A stretch of 64,000 nucleotides of DNA from Neorhizobium galegae bv. officinalis (GCA_000985875.1 CCRI01000001.1:310001-374000); one strand, 5' to 3'; counted from the first letter of the stretch, positions 48,859 through 58,332 are shown. A program made the numbers and translations. Notes: a model not told the origin generated them from the letters alone.

Positions 48859-50691
48859 ATGTTCCAGTCCTTCGAAGTGAAGTCCGCCCCGCAGTTCGGC
48901 CGCGATCGCGTCAGCGCGCTCAGGGCGAGATTCGCCGATCTCGGCATTGACGGTTTTCTCGTCCCCCGTGCCGACGAATACCAGGGTGAATACGTGCCGG
49001 CCTCGGCCGAACGCCTGTCCTGGCTCACCGGCTTCACCGGATCGGCCGGCATGGCGCTGGTCACGCAGCGTGAGGCTATCGTTTTCGTCGACGGACGTTA
49101 CGTCACCCAGCTTGCCGAACAAGTGGATGGCTCGGTCTTCACCGCCGGCGATCTCGTCAACGAACCGCCGCATGTCTGGCTGCCGCGCCACGGTGCAAAA
49201 GGTTTCCGGCTCGGCATCGATCCATGGCTGCATGCGGGGGCGGAAGTGCGCCGGCTTGAAAAGGCGCTGGCCGAGATCGGCGGTTCGCTGGTGCTGCTCG
49301 ATGCCAATCCGCTCGATGCGATCTGGACAGATCGGCCGGCCGAACCGCTCGGCGCCGTCTCCATTCAGAAGCAGGAGCATGCCGGCACGCTGGCAAGCGA
49401 AAAGATCGCGGCGATCGCCGCACAGGTGAAGGAGAAGGGGGCTGCTGCGGTCGTTGTGGCCGATCCGACGTCGGTCGCCTGGATTTTCAATATCCGCGGC
49501 GATGACGTGCCGCACACGCCCTACCCATTGTCGCGGGCGATCATTTCGGCCGAGGGCAAGGCCGAGATCTTCCTCGACCAGATGAAGACCGGTATCGAAC
49601 AGGCCGCCTATCTCGCCCAGATCGCCGTCCAGCGCCCGCCTTCGGAGTTCCTCGCGCGGCTTGCGGCCTTCTCGGCGGACGGCGCAAAGATCCTCATCGA
49701 CCCCGAGTTGACGCCGCTGGCGCTCACCAGGGCGATCACGGCCGCCGGCGGCGAGGTGGTCGAGGCTTCCGATCCGGCAAAACTGCCGCGTGCCTGCAAG
49801 AACCGCGAGGAACTCGAAGGTTCGGCCAAGGCGCATCTGCAGGATGGCGCCGCAATGGTCGAATATCTCTGCTGGCTCGACGCCCAGGCGCCCGGGACTA
49901 TCACCGAGATCGACGCGGTCAAGGCGCTGGAGGCGACCCGTGCCCGCGTCGGCCAGAACATGCAGAACCCGCTGAAGGACATTTCCTTCGATACGATCTC
50001 CGGCGCCGGCGAACATGGCGCGGTCATCCACTATAGGGTGACGACAGAGACCAACCGCAAGCTTGAAGCCGGCGAGCTTTTCCTGGTCGATTCGGGCGCG
50101 CAATATGTCAACGGCACGACCGACATTACTCGCACTGTCGCGGTCGGCTCTGTTCCGGAAGAGCACAAGCGTTTCTTCACGCTGGTGCTGAAGGGCATGA
50201 TCGGCATCAGCACCGCGCGGTTTCCCAAGGGCACGCGCGGCTGTGATCTCGATCCGCTCGCCCGCATCGCGCTCTGGAAGGCCGGCGGCGATTATGCGCA
50301 TGGCACGGGCCACGGCGTCGGCTCGTATCTCTCGGTGCATGAAGGACCGCAGCGGATCTCGCGGCTAGCGACCCAGGAACTGCTGCCCGGTATGATCCTT
50401 TCGAACGAGCCGGGTTATTACCGTCCCGGCTCTTTTGGGATCCGCATCGAAAACCTGATTTATGTGACCGGAGCGGAAGAGATCGACGGCGGCGACCAGC
50501 CGATGCTCGCCTTCGAGACGCTGACCTGGTGCCCGATCGACCGTCGCCTCGTGCTGCCTGACCTGATGACCGCCGAGGAACTCGGCTGGCTGAACGGCTA
50601 CCACGCCGCCGTGCGCGAAAAGCTGCTGCCGCTGATCGAGGACGACGCGGTCAAGACCTGGCTGGTGAAAGCGACAGAGCCGCTTTCCTGA
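48859..50691 (+). CDS. pepP: Xaa-Pro aminopeptidase (aminopeptidase P, M24B)
   Basis: 610 residues, the long three-domain form. Two creatinase-like N-terminal domains (FLVPRADEYQGEYVP and LDANPLDAIWTDRP) precede the pita-bread catalytic domain with two-metal ligands: VDSGAQYVNGTTDITRT (two Asp), HGTGHGVGSYLSVHEGP (His), NEPGYY (Glu) and the C-terminal RIENLIYV (Glu). It removes the first residue ahead of proline. ATG at 48859 (MFQSFEVKSAP) is chosen for family length; divergence from the DUF1127 gene leaves a shared promoter region 48605-48858. Confidence 0.93.
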   Translation: MFQSFEVKSAPQFGRDRVSALRARFADLGIDGFLVPRADEYQGEYVPASAERLSWLTGFTGSAGMALVTQREAIVFVDGRYVTQLAEQVDGSVFTAGDLVNEPPHVWLPRHGAKGFRLGIDPWLHAGAEVRRLEKALAEIGGSLVLLDANPLDAIWTDRPAEPLGAVSIQKQEHAGTLASEKIAAIAAQVKEKGAAAVVVADPTSVAWIFNIRGDDVPHTPYPLSRAIISAEGKAEIFLDQMKTGIEQAAYLAQIAVQRPPSEFLARLAAFSADGAKILIDPELTPLALTRAITAAGGEVVEASDPAKLPRACKNREELEGSAKAHLQDGAAMVEYLCWLDAQAPGTITEIDAVKALEATRARVGQNMQNPLKDISFDTISGAGEHGAVIHYRVTTETNRKLEAGELFLVDSGAQYVNGTTDITRTVAVGSVPEEHKRFFTLVLKGMIGISTARFPKGTRGCDLDPLARIALWKAGGDYAHGTGHGVGSYLSVHEGPQRISRLATQELLPGMILSNEPGYYRPGSFGIRIENLIYVTGAEEIDGGDQPMLAFETLTWCPIDRRLVLPDLMTAEELGWLNGYHAAVREKLLPLIEDDAVKTWLVKATEPLS

Positions 50692-50706
50692 ACCGGGCGC
50701 TTTAGT

Positions 50707-51021
50707 TCAGAAGCCCAGGAGGTGGCGGCAGATCATCGCTGCCGCCCAGCCGGCGCCGAGCAGCAAGAGGCCCGGATACCGGACCCCAACCACAAGTGCC
50801 GCCAGCATGGCGATCTTCACGTCCCAGCCGCCATTGAAGAAGGCGGGGGCGACGAGCGTGGTCAGAACCGCTGCCGGCACGGCGTTGAGGGCCTGTTCCA
50901 TGCGCGGCGGGATCGTCTTCATCCGGGTGATCAGCACATAACCGCCGATGCGGGTGAGGAAGGTTGCGACCGCTGCGGCGAGAATCAGGACGACCATGTC
51001 CATCGAGAGCTGGTCTGCCAT
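50707..51021 (-). CDS. azlD: AzlD-like branched-chain amino acid exporter subunit
   Basis: 104 residues, four membrane helices: residues about 7-25, 44-63, 66-80 and 84-100 (VVLILAAAVATFLTRIGGYVLITR begins the first). Works with AzlC as the small subunit of a branched-chain amino acid export system, as BrnE does for BrnF. One base separates the azlC stop from this ATG. Convergent with pepP, with 15 bases between stops. Confidence 0.9.
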   Translation of the reverse strand: MADQLSMDMVVLILAAAVATFLTRIGGYVLITRMKTIPPRMEQALNAVPAAVLTTLVAPAFFNGGWDVKIAMLAALVVGVRYPGLLLLGAGWAAAMICRHLLGF

Positions 51022-51022
51022 G

Positions 51023-51742
51023 TCAGCTCTCCGTCTCGGCGACAGCCGTCACCGGCGCGGGTTCCGTGGACAATGGCAGGAGGGCGGCGACGACCACGCC
51101 GACCGCGGCACCGATGCTGACATGCCAGGGTGAGCCGACGAAATGATAGCCGAGCACCGAGCCGAGCGCGCTTGCCGCCACCACTGGATAAAAGCCCGGC
51201 TTGCGACGAAAACCGATGACCAGCCCGAGGAAATAGACCGGCAGCAGCACGTCGATCGCAAGCGCTCGCGGATCGCCCATCATCCGCCCGAAAAAAGCGC
51301 CGACGACGCTGAAGAACAGCCAGGGAAAATAGATCGCGGCGCCAAAGCCGATATACCAGGGGAAGCTGACGCCCCGGCCGCTTTCGCCACGTTGCACGGC
51401 TTCCGCAAATTGCGGATCGGTCAGGACGAAGAAGGTGAAGAACTTCTGGACCGGCGAGAAATGGGAAATATAGCGAGTGAGCGCCGCCGAATAGAGGATA
51501 TGACGGAAATTCACGGCAAAGACGGAGAGCACGATCAGCCACGGCGCCACCTGGTGGCCGAAAAGTTCGATGCCGACGAGCTGGCTGGCGCCGGCATAGA
51601 CGGTGGCGCTCATCAGGCCGGCTTCCATCACCGACAGGCCGTTATCGCTCGCCACGGCGCCGAACAGTACCGCGAAGGGGGCCGAGGACAGGGCGATGAC
51701 GAGACCGCCTTTCATACCCTGGTTGAATTCGCTGCGATTCAT
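51023..51742 (-). CDS. azlC: AzlC-family branched-chain amino acid permease
   Basis: 239 residues with about seven membrane helices. Typical opening FNQGMKGGLVIALSSAPFAVLFGA and ATVYAGASQLVGIELFG with the QxxG motif, then NFRHILYSAALTRYIS with the conserved NxRH region. With AzlD it exports valine, leucine and isoleucine or related molecules through the inner membrane. Start at 51742; AAGGATTTC is a plausible ribosome site nearby. Separated by 112 bases from pncA on the same strand. Confidence 0.92.
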   Translation of the reverse strand: MNRSEFNQGMKGGLVIALSSAPFAVLFGAVASDNGLSVMEAGLMSATVYAGASQLVGIELFGHQVAPWLIVLSVFAVNFRHILYSAALTRYISHFSPVQKFFTFFVLTDPQFAEAVQRGESGRGVSFPWYIGFGAAIYFPWLFFSVVGAFFGRMMGDPRALAIDVLLPVYFLGLVIGFRRKPGFYPVVAASALGSVLGYHFVGSPWHVSIGAAVGVVVAALLPLSTEPAPVTAVAETES

Positions 51743-51854
51743 CGAAGAAATCCTTTTCGCACGGCTTTAGAGCCCTGCGACAGGCGGCGCAATTCAATTG
51801 GGTTGATGCAATGATCGATTCCGCTGAACTGACGGGCTCGTCTGCCCGTGGCGA

Positions 51855-52481
51855 TCAGTCGGCAAGGATATCCTTGCTCTTGACGATGCCGATGCCCTTG
51901 GCTCTCATTTCGGCGATGGCGCTCTTCACGCCCTCCGAATCGATGCCACGGCTTGCATCCTCGATGAAGCGCACTTTGACGCCCGGCAGCATGTCGACGG
52001 CGTCGAGGGCGGAGAATTTTACGCAATAGTCGGTTGCGAGCCCGCAGAGATCAAGCTCGGTCACCTGCTGGGCTCTCAGATAGCCGGCCAGGCCCGTTAT
52101 TGCGGCCTGGTCGTTGTCGCGGAAGGCGGAATAGCTGTCGACCGCAGGGTTCTCGCCCTTCTGCTGGATATAGTCCACCGCCTCGACGTTGAGGTCCGGG
52201 TGGAACTCCGCATCCGGCGTGCCCTGCACGCAATGGTCCGGCCACATGACCTGCGGCTGGCCGGACAGTTCGCCCATGTCGAACGGTTTCTTGCCCGGAT
52301 GCCGGGAGGCAAAACTGCCGTGGTTTTCGGGGTGCCAGTCCTGCGAGGCGACGATGACGTCGTAACCGCCGCCTTCGATCAGCTGGTTTGCGACCGGGAC
52401 GATCTCGTCGCCGTGCGCCACGGGCAGGTTGCCGCCCGGGCAAAAGCCGTTCTGAATGTCGATCAGGAGCAGCGCTTTCAT
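51855..52481 (-). CDS. pncA: Nicotinamidase PncA
   Basis: 208 residues of the cysteine hydrolase fold. Catalytic triad: Asp8 in LLLIDIQNGF, Lys in HPGKKPFDMG region, and the nucleophilic Cys in CGLATDYCVKFSALDA (Cys of DYCV). The metal site DWHPENHGSFASRHPG and QVMWPDHCVQGTPDAEF are also diagnostic. It deamidates nicotinamide to nicotinate in NAD salvage. Start at 52481 (MKALLLIDIQNG); upstream extension to 52520 is not conserved-looking. Confidence 0.94.
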   Translation of the reverse strand: MKALLLIDIQNGFCPGGNLPVAHGDEIVPVANQLIEGGGYDVIVASQDWHPENHGSFASRHPGKKPFDMGELSGQPQVMWPDHCVQGTPDAEFHPDLNVEAVDYIQQKGENPAVDSYSAFRDNDQAAITGLAGYLRAQQVTELDLCGLATDYCVKFSALDAVDMLPGVKVRFIEDASRGIDSEGVKSAIAEMRAKGIGIVKSKDILAD

Positions 52482-52565
52482 CGGTCGTCCTCCGAATCCT
52501 GGATCGCTGGAGGATGCCAAGGGTGGGAGGCGGGATCAAGGCCGATGTGTTTTGCAGCGCAGCAG

Positions 52566-53183
52566 TCAGCGCGGTTCCGTCGCCAGATCGAGCATCGCGT
52601 CCCTGCCGAGCAGATCGTCGTTCGGACCCACGATCAGCCGATACCCCATCAGCCTGGAAATGGGGGCGAGGGCGGCGAACATCAGCTTCTGCACCCAGAT
52701 CGGCGGGCCGGCGAGATAGAGATGGTCGCGATAGGCGTGAAGCTTCAGCGCGATGGCCAGCAGCTTCGGGTCCCCCTGCGGCGAAAAATTCTCCGGCGTG
52801 AGCACGGTCGACGCGGCAAGGTTGACGAAAAAACGCAGATGCTTCTGGCCGGGCGTGAACGACACCGTGGCATGGGCCTCGCCATCGCCGGCATTGCGGA
52901 AGAAATGCGCTTTTCCGCGCGGCACCATGACGGTCTCGCCGGCATCGGCAAAATGTTCGACGCCGTCGATCATGATCATCAGGCGGCCTTTGTGGATGTG
53001 GAAATATTCGTCCGCCTTCGGATGGATATGGGCAATCGCATTGCCGCCGCCCGAGCCACCCTTTTCGAGGATGACGTCGAATTTGGACACAGCCTCGCTT
53101 TCCACCGGGTCGGTGAAGACGAAGGTCTCCTTGTTGAAACGGTTGACGATCCTGGTATGGGCAGGCACGAGCGCTTTCGGCAT
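52566..53183 (-). CDS. Cupin-domain protein
   Basis: 205 residues. A cupin core spans residues about 30-115: GGSGGGNAIAHIHPKADEYFHIHKGRLMI trimmed as HIHPKADEYFHIHKG (metal-binding His, His, Glu pattern) and VMVPRGKAHFFRNAGDGEA with a fourth His. A helical C-terminal part of about 80 residues ends DLLGRDAMLDL. Enzyme or storage function unknown; the His-rich motif fits a metal-dependent enzyme. ATG at 53183; a TTG six codons upstream is less likely. Divergent from the LysR gene, which may control it. Confidence 0.82.
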   Translation of the reverse strand: MPKALVPAHTRIVNRFNKETFVFTDPVESEAVSKFDVILEKGGSGGGNAIAHIHPKADEYFHIHKGRLMIMIDGVEHFADAGETVMVPRGKAHFFRNAGDGEAHATVSFTPGQKHLRFFVNLAASTVLTPENFSPQGDPKLLAIALKLHAYRDHLYLAGPPIWVQKLMFAALAPISRLMGYRLIVGPNDDLLGRDAMLDLATEPR

Positions 53184-53355
53184 GGGGTCTGTCTCTCGCA
53201 AGCTGTTGACGGGGCCGATCTGTCGAACGGGAAAGTGCCGGGGGAACGGGCGGCAAGGCCAGTTCCGCCGGCGATGAAAGGCGTGTAGATTGGCGGCGAA
53301 ACAACCGCAAACACCGTTTCTGCTTCATCGTTCACCGTTTTTGCATAACCGACCC

Positions 53356-54276
53356 ATGGGCCAGTTGAACTACGACGATCTGCGCTTTCTGCTCGCCGTA
53401 GCCGAGACAGGCTCGACGCTCTCCGCTGCGCGGAACCTGAAGGTGAGCCAGAGCACGGTATCGCGGCGCATTGCCGGGCTGGAACAGGGCCTCGGCGTCG
53501 AACTGTTCGACAAAAGGCGCACCGGTTATGATCTCACCGATATCGGTCGGGCGCTGATCGGCCCCGCGGCAGAGGTGCGCAACGCGATGGAGGCGTTTTC
53601 CAACGCGATCGACGCGGTCTCCCGCGAGATTGCCGGAAGCGTCCGTTTCACCACCAACGATGTGTTTGCGGCGCGCTTCCTGCCCATACTGATCAGCCGC
53701 CTCAAGGCGACGCATCCCAATATCAGCCTGCATGTGGTGACGACCGACAGCCGGCTCGATCTTGCACGAGGGGAAGCCGATATCGCGCTGCGCGCCGCCG
53801 CCCGTCCGACCGACGCCGGCCTCGTCGGCGTACGGATCGCCGACGACATCTGGAGCCTCTATTGCAGCCGTGACTATGCCGACAGCCACGGCGTGCCCCG
53901 TGATGTCGCAGAGCTCCACCGGCATTCGCTGATCGCCCTGGACCCGCATATCAAGGATCATCCCGCCGTTCTGTGGGTGCGGGAAAACTACCCCGAGAGG
54001 GCGATCGTGGTGCGGCAGAGTTCTGTCTCTGCAACGCTGTCGAGCATTCGCAGCGGGCTGGGCATAGGGCTGTTTTCGGAGTTCCTGGCGGCCGGTGACG
54101 AGGACCTGATTCACTGCTTCCGGCCCGGGATACCGCCTGCCGCGGAGATCTGGCTGATCACCCATGAGCGGCTTCGGTATACACCTCGGGTTCGGGCCGT
54201 CATGGACGTCGCCAAGGCACTGCTGTCGGAATATGTGGCCGAGGGCCGGCGGCGGGCGGAGAGGGAAATGGTATAA
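53356..54276 (+). CDS. LysR-family transcriptional regulator
   Basis: 306 residues. N-terminal winged HTH: LRFLLAVAETGSTLSAARNLKVSQSTVSRRIAGLEQGLGVELF, trimmed as SAARNLKVSQSTVSRRIAGLE, a textbook LysR signature; the C-terminal effector domain (VRFTTNDVFAARFLPILISRLK and GEADIALRA) has the periplasmic-binding-protein-like fold. It is divergent from the cupin gene and the 172-bp gap between them probably contains its operator. Family precedent suggests it regulates that neighbour. Start at 53356 (MGQLNYDDLRF). Confidence 0.9.
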   Translation: MGQLNYDDLRFLLAVAETGSTLSAARNLKVSQSTVSRRIAGLEQGLGVELFDKRRTGYDLTDIGRALIGPAAEVRNAMEAFSNAIDAVSREIAGSVRFTTNDVFAARFLPILISRLKATHPNISLHVVTTDSRLDLARGEADIALRAAARPTDAGLVGVRIADDIWSLYCSRDYADSHGVPRDVAELHRHSLIALDPHIKDHPAVLWVRENYPERAIVVRQSSVSATLSSIRSGLGIGLFSEFLAAGDEDLIHCFRPGIPPAAEIWLITHERLRYTPRVRAVMDVAKALLSEYVAEGRRRAEREMV

Positions 54277-54598
54277 AAATTGTGATAAGCCTTGAAAGAC
54301 TTGGATTTTGTGGCTAAACAGCAACGGTCGTTGGCTTGACTAGCCTCAATTGTGCACGGGGCGGACACCCTGTTGCCGCAATTCGGTTAAACTTCCGACG
54401 GCATGCGCTTTTATGTGCACCACCGAAACCAAATCGGGGCGACGTAAAGACATTGGTTACCATAATCGTTCATCCTCACATGCAGTCGATAGGCGGCAGT
54501 GAGCAAAATCTTCGTTTGCTCAGCGCTCGCCAGGGTTGTGTTGGCGGTCTCGCGGAAGCGATCCCCGCCTGTGTGAGTAACGGTTCGGGTAACGAGTG
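54277..54598 (+). other. Non-coding gap ahead of the DUF2778 gene
   Basis: 322 bases without a credible gene; open frames here are not protein-like. The first third is AT-rich (around 54280-54330). I see no hairpin with a T-run, no tRNA and no clear operator. It should contain the promoter of the DUF2778 gene. Confidence 0.5.
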
Positions 54599-55978
54599 AT
54601 GGCGCGTTCGGTCCAGACGTCGGTAAATGGCAGGCAGGCAGGCAAAGCTCCGCAGCGCCGCAAGAAATCCCGCTCTCTCCTGGTCAATGTCACGGTCGGT
54701 TTCGGCCTGACGGTCGCCGCCCTGATGGGTGCGTCGATGGTTACCATGGCGACCGCCGTGAAGTCGGCTTCCGATGTGAAGTTCGAGACGGCGTTGGCAA
54801 AACCGATCGCTCTTGCCGTTCCTGCTGTCGCGACGCGTGAACGCGAGATCGACGTTTCGAAATTCTCCCGCCTTCCGGGCAGCGCGCCTGCCGATTCCAA
54901 GGGCAATCGTCTTGCTGGCGCTGATGTGGCAGCCCTTGAAGCCCGCAAGCCGGATCTTTCGAACGTCAGCCGGGTGCTGACCGTGGCAATGGCCAAGGCC
55001 GCCCGGCATCAGGAGCACGAACAGCGGTTTGCCGCACTCGAAAAAGCCCGTCCGGACGCCAATGCGATCCGCGCGGTGCTCGGCCCTGCGATGGAAAGCC
55101 TCGTGGTCGTGGCGCCTCGCTCGGCGACCGGCACCTTGCCGGATATGATCCAGGATGCCGAGACGGTCGCCACCGTTGACGAGCTCAAGGACATGAAGCC
55201 GGTCGAAATGGCCGCGCTTGAAGAAACCGCCCTGGAAGAAGACGGTGCCGAGGAGAGCGAGGTCGCGGTTGTCGAGGAGGCCGTTCCCGCGGCGCCTTCT
55301 CATGCGCTGCCGAAGGCCGGTCCGCTGCCGGTGATCCGTCCGGGCTCTGCCGCCGACAAGCCAAACAAGCCGGCAGCCCTGGCGGCCATCGCCGCTGTCG
55401 CGCCGCAAAAGCCCGCCAGGACGGATGACGGCGACGACAAGCCGACCGCGCTCGCCTTTGCCAAGCCCGACAATCCGATGCGCGAGGAGCCGACCCGCCC
55501 GTCGCAATCCGCGCCGGCCTGGCCAGGCATCGGCACGAAAGTGGCCGTCTACGATATTTCCGGCGGCATGGTCTATATGCCGAACGGCTCCAAGCTTGAG
55601 GCGCATTCCGGCATCGGCAGCATGCGCGACAACCCGAAATATACGCATGTGAAGATGCGTGGCCCGACGCCGCCCGGCACCTACAAGCTGTCGATGCGCG
55701 AAAAGCTGTTCCACGGGGTCGCGGCGATCCGCCTGACGCCGGTCGACGGCAGGGCGCCGCAGGGCCGCACCGGCCTGCTTGCCCACAGCTTCCTGCTCCG
55801 GGTGCGCGGCGACTCGCACGGCTGCGTCGCCTTCGCCGATTACGACAAGTTCCTGAAGGCTTTCCAGCGCGGCGACATCACCCACATGGTGATCGTTCCC
55901 AAGTGGGACGGCAAGCGCCCCGGACGGGGCACCGATGGCGGGTTCATGGCCAAGCTGTTCGGCAACAGCGACGCGTGA
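54599..55978 (+). CDS. Membrane-anchored DUF2778 (Tlde1-like L,D-transpeptidase fold) protein
   Basis: 459 residues. An N-terminal basic stretch and membrane helix (about 29-52, LLVNVTVGFGLTVAALMGASM) precede a long Ala/Pro/Glu-rich linker of some 270 residues and the C-terminal DUF2778 domain (about 320-440): VAVYDISGGMVYMPNG and LLAHSFLLRVRGDSHGCVAF. The S-H-G-C motif (Ser406, His407, Cys409) matches the catalytic Cys of the Tlde1 L,D-carboxypeptidase/transpeptidase family found as T6SS effectors; here the membrane anchor argues for a housekeeping periplasmic enzyme. ATG at 54599 used; a GTG one codon earlier exists. Confidence 0.85.
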   Translation: MARSVQTSVNGRQAGKAPQRRKKSRSLLVNVTVGFGLTVAALMGASMVTMATAVKSASDVKFETALAKPIALAVPAVATREREIDVSKFSRLPGSAPADSKGNRLAGADVAALEARKPDLSNVSRVLTVAMAKAARHQEHEQRFAALEKARPDANAIRAVLGPAMESLVVVAPRSATGTLPDMIQDAETVATVDELKDMKPVEMAALEETALEEDGAEESEVAVVEEAVPAAPSHALPKAGPLPVIRPGSAADKPNKPAALAAIAAVAPQKPARTDDGDDKPTALAFAKPDNPMREEPTRPSQSAPAWPGIGTKVAVYDISGGMVYMPNGSKLEAHSGIGSMRDNPKYTHVKMRGPTPPGTYKLSMREKLFHGVAAIRLTPVDGRAPQGRTGLLAHSFLLRVRGDSHGCVAFADYDKFLKAFQRGDITHMVIVPKWDGKRPGRGTDGGFMAKLFGNSDA

Positions 55979-55995
55979 TCGGGACTGGATGATGG

Positions 55996-56016
55996 TGACG
56001 CCGCATGAAGGCGTCA
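55996..56016. terminator. Hairpin between convergent genes
   Basis: Seven-pair stem TGACGCC/GGCGTCA with a seven-base loop, in the 51-bp gap between two convergent stop codons. No T-run follows on either strand, so termination activity is uncertain. Confidence 0.35.
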
Positions 56017-56029
56017 TCCGTTCAGGGCA

Positions 56030-57175
56030 TCAGCCGAGAATATCCCGCGCCACGCGAATGAAGATCTTCGTGCCGATCGGGATCAGGTCATCGGGGAAAT
56101 CGTAGTTCGGATTGTGCAGGTTCGGCATGTCTTCGCCGGCGCCGAGGAAGAACATTGCCGATTTCGAGACTGTCGCGAACCGTCCGAAATCCTCCGAGCC
56201 GCGCATCGTCTCACCGATATCGTGGGGAACGCCCTCAGCATCCATCGCCGCCCGCAGCATCTCGGCGGCTTCGGCATGGTTTTCGCAATGGCCGAAGATG
56301 TCGTGATAGTCCATCTCGCATTTCAGATCGCCAGTTGCCGCGATCTCGCGAACCAGGCCCTCGGCCCTGGCGGTCAGCGCTTCCATCTGGCTGTCGGTCA
56401 TCGTGCGCAGTGTCACCCACACCTCGGCATGGCCGGGGGCGATGCCGAATGCGGGTTCGCCGACCGAGGCATGTGTCACCGTCGCGAGTATGAGGTCGCC
56501 CGCCGTGATCGAGCCCTGGCTGAGAGCGGTCAGCGCCGGCATCAGCGTTGCGACCGCCGGTACCGGCGAGATGCCCGTCTCCGGCATGGAGGCATGCGCC
56601 GTGCGCCCGGTCATCGCGATCCGCAGGCCGCGCGAGGCGCAGTTGACGATCCCGTCCTTCAGCCAGGCATGGCCGAGCGGCAGGCCCGGCATGTTGTGCA
56701 GCGAAAAACTGTAGTCCGGGGCCAGTTCCTTGAACTTCTCGTCGGCGACGACCGCCGCGGCGCCGGCGCCTGTCTCTTCCGCCGGCTGAAAAAGCAGGAT
56801 GGCGCGGCCGCGCTTCGGCCTTTCGCGGCCGAACTGCCGCCCGAGTGCCGCGAGCATGGCCATATGGCCGTCGTGCCCGCACATGTGGCCCTTGCCGGGG
56901 ATTTTCGAGCGATGGTCCGGCAAGCCGATTTCCTCGATCGGCAGCGCGTCCAGCTCGGCGCGGAACAGGATGGTCGGGCCGGGAAGCCCGCTGTCGTAGA
57001 CGACCGCAACGCCGGTGCCCCCGAGGCCGGTCACGACCCGGTCGGGCGCCGTATCGGCGAGGAACCCTTGCACCTCGGCGGCGGTGGCAATCTCCTCGCC
57101 TGATACCTCCGGCATGGAATGCAGCTTGCGCCGCCAGGCGGTGAGCTCGATGACGTCCTGATTGGTGAGAAACAT
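56030..57175 (-). CDS. M20-family amidohydrolase (hippurate/N-acyl-amino-acid hydrolase type)
   Basis: 381 residues. Metal and catalytic motifs: RAELDALPIEE (Asp/Glu), HMCGHDGHMAM (Cys-His pair and general base region), FQPAEETGAGA (Glu-Glu), and MRGSEDFGRFA near the C-terminus. This is the cysteine-containing M20D/IAA-amino-acid hydrolase branch. The substrate is an N-acyl amino acid or amide of unknown identity. Start at 57175 follows GGGAGCGGCC. Convergent with the DUF2778 gene and preceded by an unrelated dehydrogenase. Confidence 0.9.
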   Translation of the reverse strand: MFLTNQDVIELTAWRRKLHSMPEVSGEEIATAAEVQGFLADTAPDRVVTGLGGTGVAVVYDSGLPGPTILFRAELDALPIEEIGLPDHRSKIPGKGHMCGHDGHMAMLAALGRQFGRERPKRGRAILLFQPAEETGAGAAAVVADEKFKELAPDYSFSLHNMPGLPLGHAWLKDGIVNCASRGLRIAMTGRTAHASMPETGISPVPAVATLMPALTALSQGSITAGDLILATVTHASVGEPAFGIAPGHAEVWVTLRTMTDSQMEALTARAEGLVREIAATGDLKCEMDYHDIFGHCENHAEAAEMLRAAMDAEGVPHDIGETMRGSEDFGRFATVSKSAMFFLGAGEDMPNLHNPNYDFPDDLIPIGTKIFIRVARDILG

Positions 57176-57257
57176 GGGGCCGCTCCCTGATCGCCTGGTC
57201 TGGTCCCGAGGTAGCCGGGGCAGGGGTTCTCCGCAAGGAAAACCTCCGCCCGACCGA

Positions 57258-58259
57258 TCACCACTCGATGCCGATCTTGCCGAAATGGCTGCCGCTCATC
57301 TCGTAGCGAAACGCGTCGCCGAGTTGTTCGAGCGGAAACACCTTGTCGATCACCGGCCGGACCAGCCCTGTATCGAGCGCCCGGACGAAATCCTGCTGCT
57401 GCCTGCGGCTGCCGACCAGAATGCCGGACAGAACCGCCTGCTTGCCCATCAGCGCCGCGGTCGGCACCTCGCCGCGCGGGCCGGTCAAGACGCCAATCAT
57501 GGCGATATGGCCGCCCATCTTCACCGCCTGGATGGATTGGCCGAGCGTTGCCGGACCGCCGACCTCCACCACATGGTCGACGCCGCGGCCGCCGGTCCAG
57601 TCGAAGACCTGTTTGCCCCAGTCGGCATTGTCCTTGTAGTTCACCGTAAACTCGGCACCGAGCTTCCTGGCGCGCTCCAGCTTGTCGTCCGAGGAGGAGG
57701 TGATCGCCACCCGCGCGCCCATGGCTCTCGCGATCTGCAGCGCATAGATCGACACGCCGCCCGTGCCGAGCGCCAGCACCGTCTCGCCGGCCTTCAGTCG
57801 CCCAAGCTCCGCCAGCGCCCGCCAGGCGGTGAGGCCGGCCGTGGTGATCGTCGCCGCTTCCACATGGCTGAACCCTTTTGGCGCCAGCGTGAAGGCCGCC
57901 GCCGGCCTTACCGCGTACTCCGTCGCGAACCCGTCGATCCCGTCGCCCGGCGTGCGCGAAAAACCGCCGGGTAAAGGCGGACCGTCCTGCCAGTCCGGAA
58001 AGAAGCAGGAGACGACGTGGTCCCCCGGCCTGAACTCGCTCACACCTTCGCCGACCGCCTCGACCACGCCGGCCCCATCCGCCATCAGCACCCGCCCATC
58101 GGTCGGCGTCCTGCCGCTTGCGACGCTCAGGTCATGGAAATTGATAGAACTCGCATGCAGCGCCACCCGGATTTCGCCGCGACCCGGTTTGCCGGGGTCC
58201 AGGAGATCTACGAGTTTCAGGGCATCGAGGCCGCCTGGGGCCGTGACGACGGCTTTCAT
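57258..58259 (-). CDS. Quinone-oxidoreductase-type NAD(P)-dependent dehydrogenase (MDR family)
   Basis: 333 residues of the medium-chain dehydrogenase superfamily. GroES-like N-terminal domain (ALHASSINFHDLSVASG, DGAGVVEAVGEGVSEFRPGDHV) with no zinc-binding Cys/His cluster, then the nucleotide motif VLALGTGGVSIYALQIARAMGA. Zinc-free members reduce quinones or enones. The ATG at 58259 is chosen because GGAGGA lies six bases ahead; the in-frame ATG at 58271 would place that site inside the gene. This gene forms the left GC-rich border of the AT-rich cassette. Confidence 0.9.
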   Translation of the reverse strand: MKAVVTAPGGLDALKLVDLLDPGKPGRGEIRVALHASSINFHDLSVASGRTPTDGRVLMADGAGVVEAVGEGVSEFRPGDHVVSCFFPDWQDGPPLPGGFSRTPGDGIDGFATEYAVRPAAAFTLAPKGFSHVEAATITTAGLTAWRALAELGRLKAGETVLALGTGGVSIYALQIARAMGARVAITSSSDDKLERARKLGAEFTVNYKDNADWGKQVFDWTGGRGVDHVVEVGGPATLGQSIQAVKMGGHIAMIGVLTGPRGEVPTAALMGKQAVLSGILVGSRRQQQDFVRALDTGLVRPVIDKVFPLEQLGDAFRYEMSGSHFGKIGIEW

Positions 58260-58332
58260 GGTGTCCTCCATTTATCGAGTCGCGATACGCTGATTTGCTC
58301 GCGCAACCAAACAAGTACTAATATTGGGTCAG

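Noticed and set aside
54336-54599. Small + strand ORF (87 codons) in the gap before the DUF2778 gene
   Set aside because: No protein-like pattern, no ribosome binding site and Arg/Cys-rich composition; treated as non-coding.
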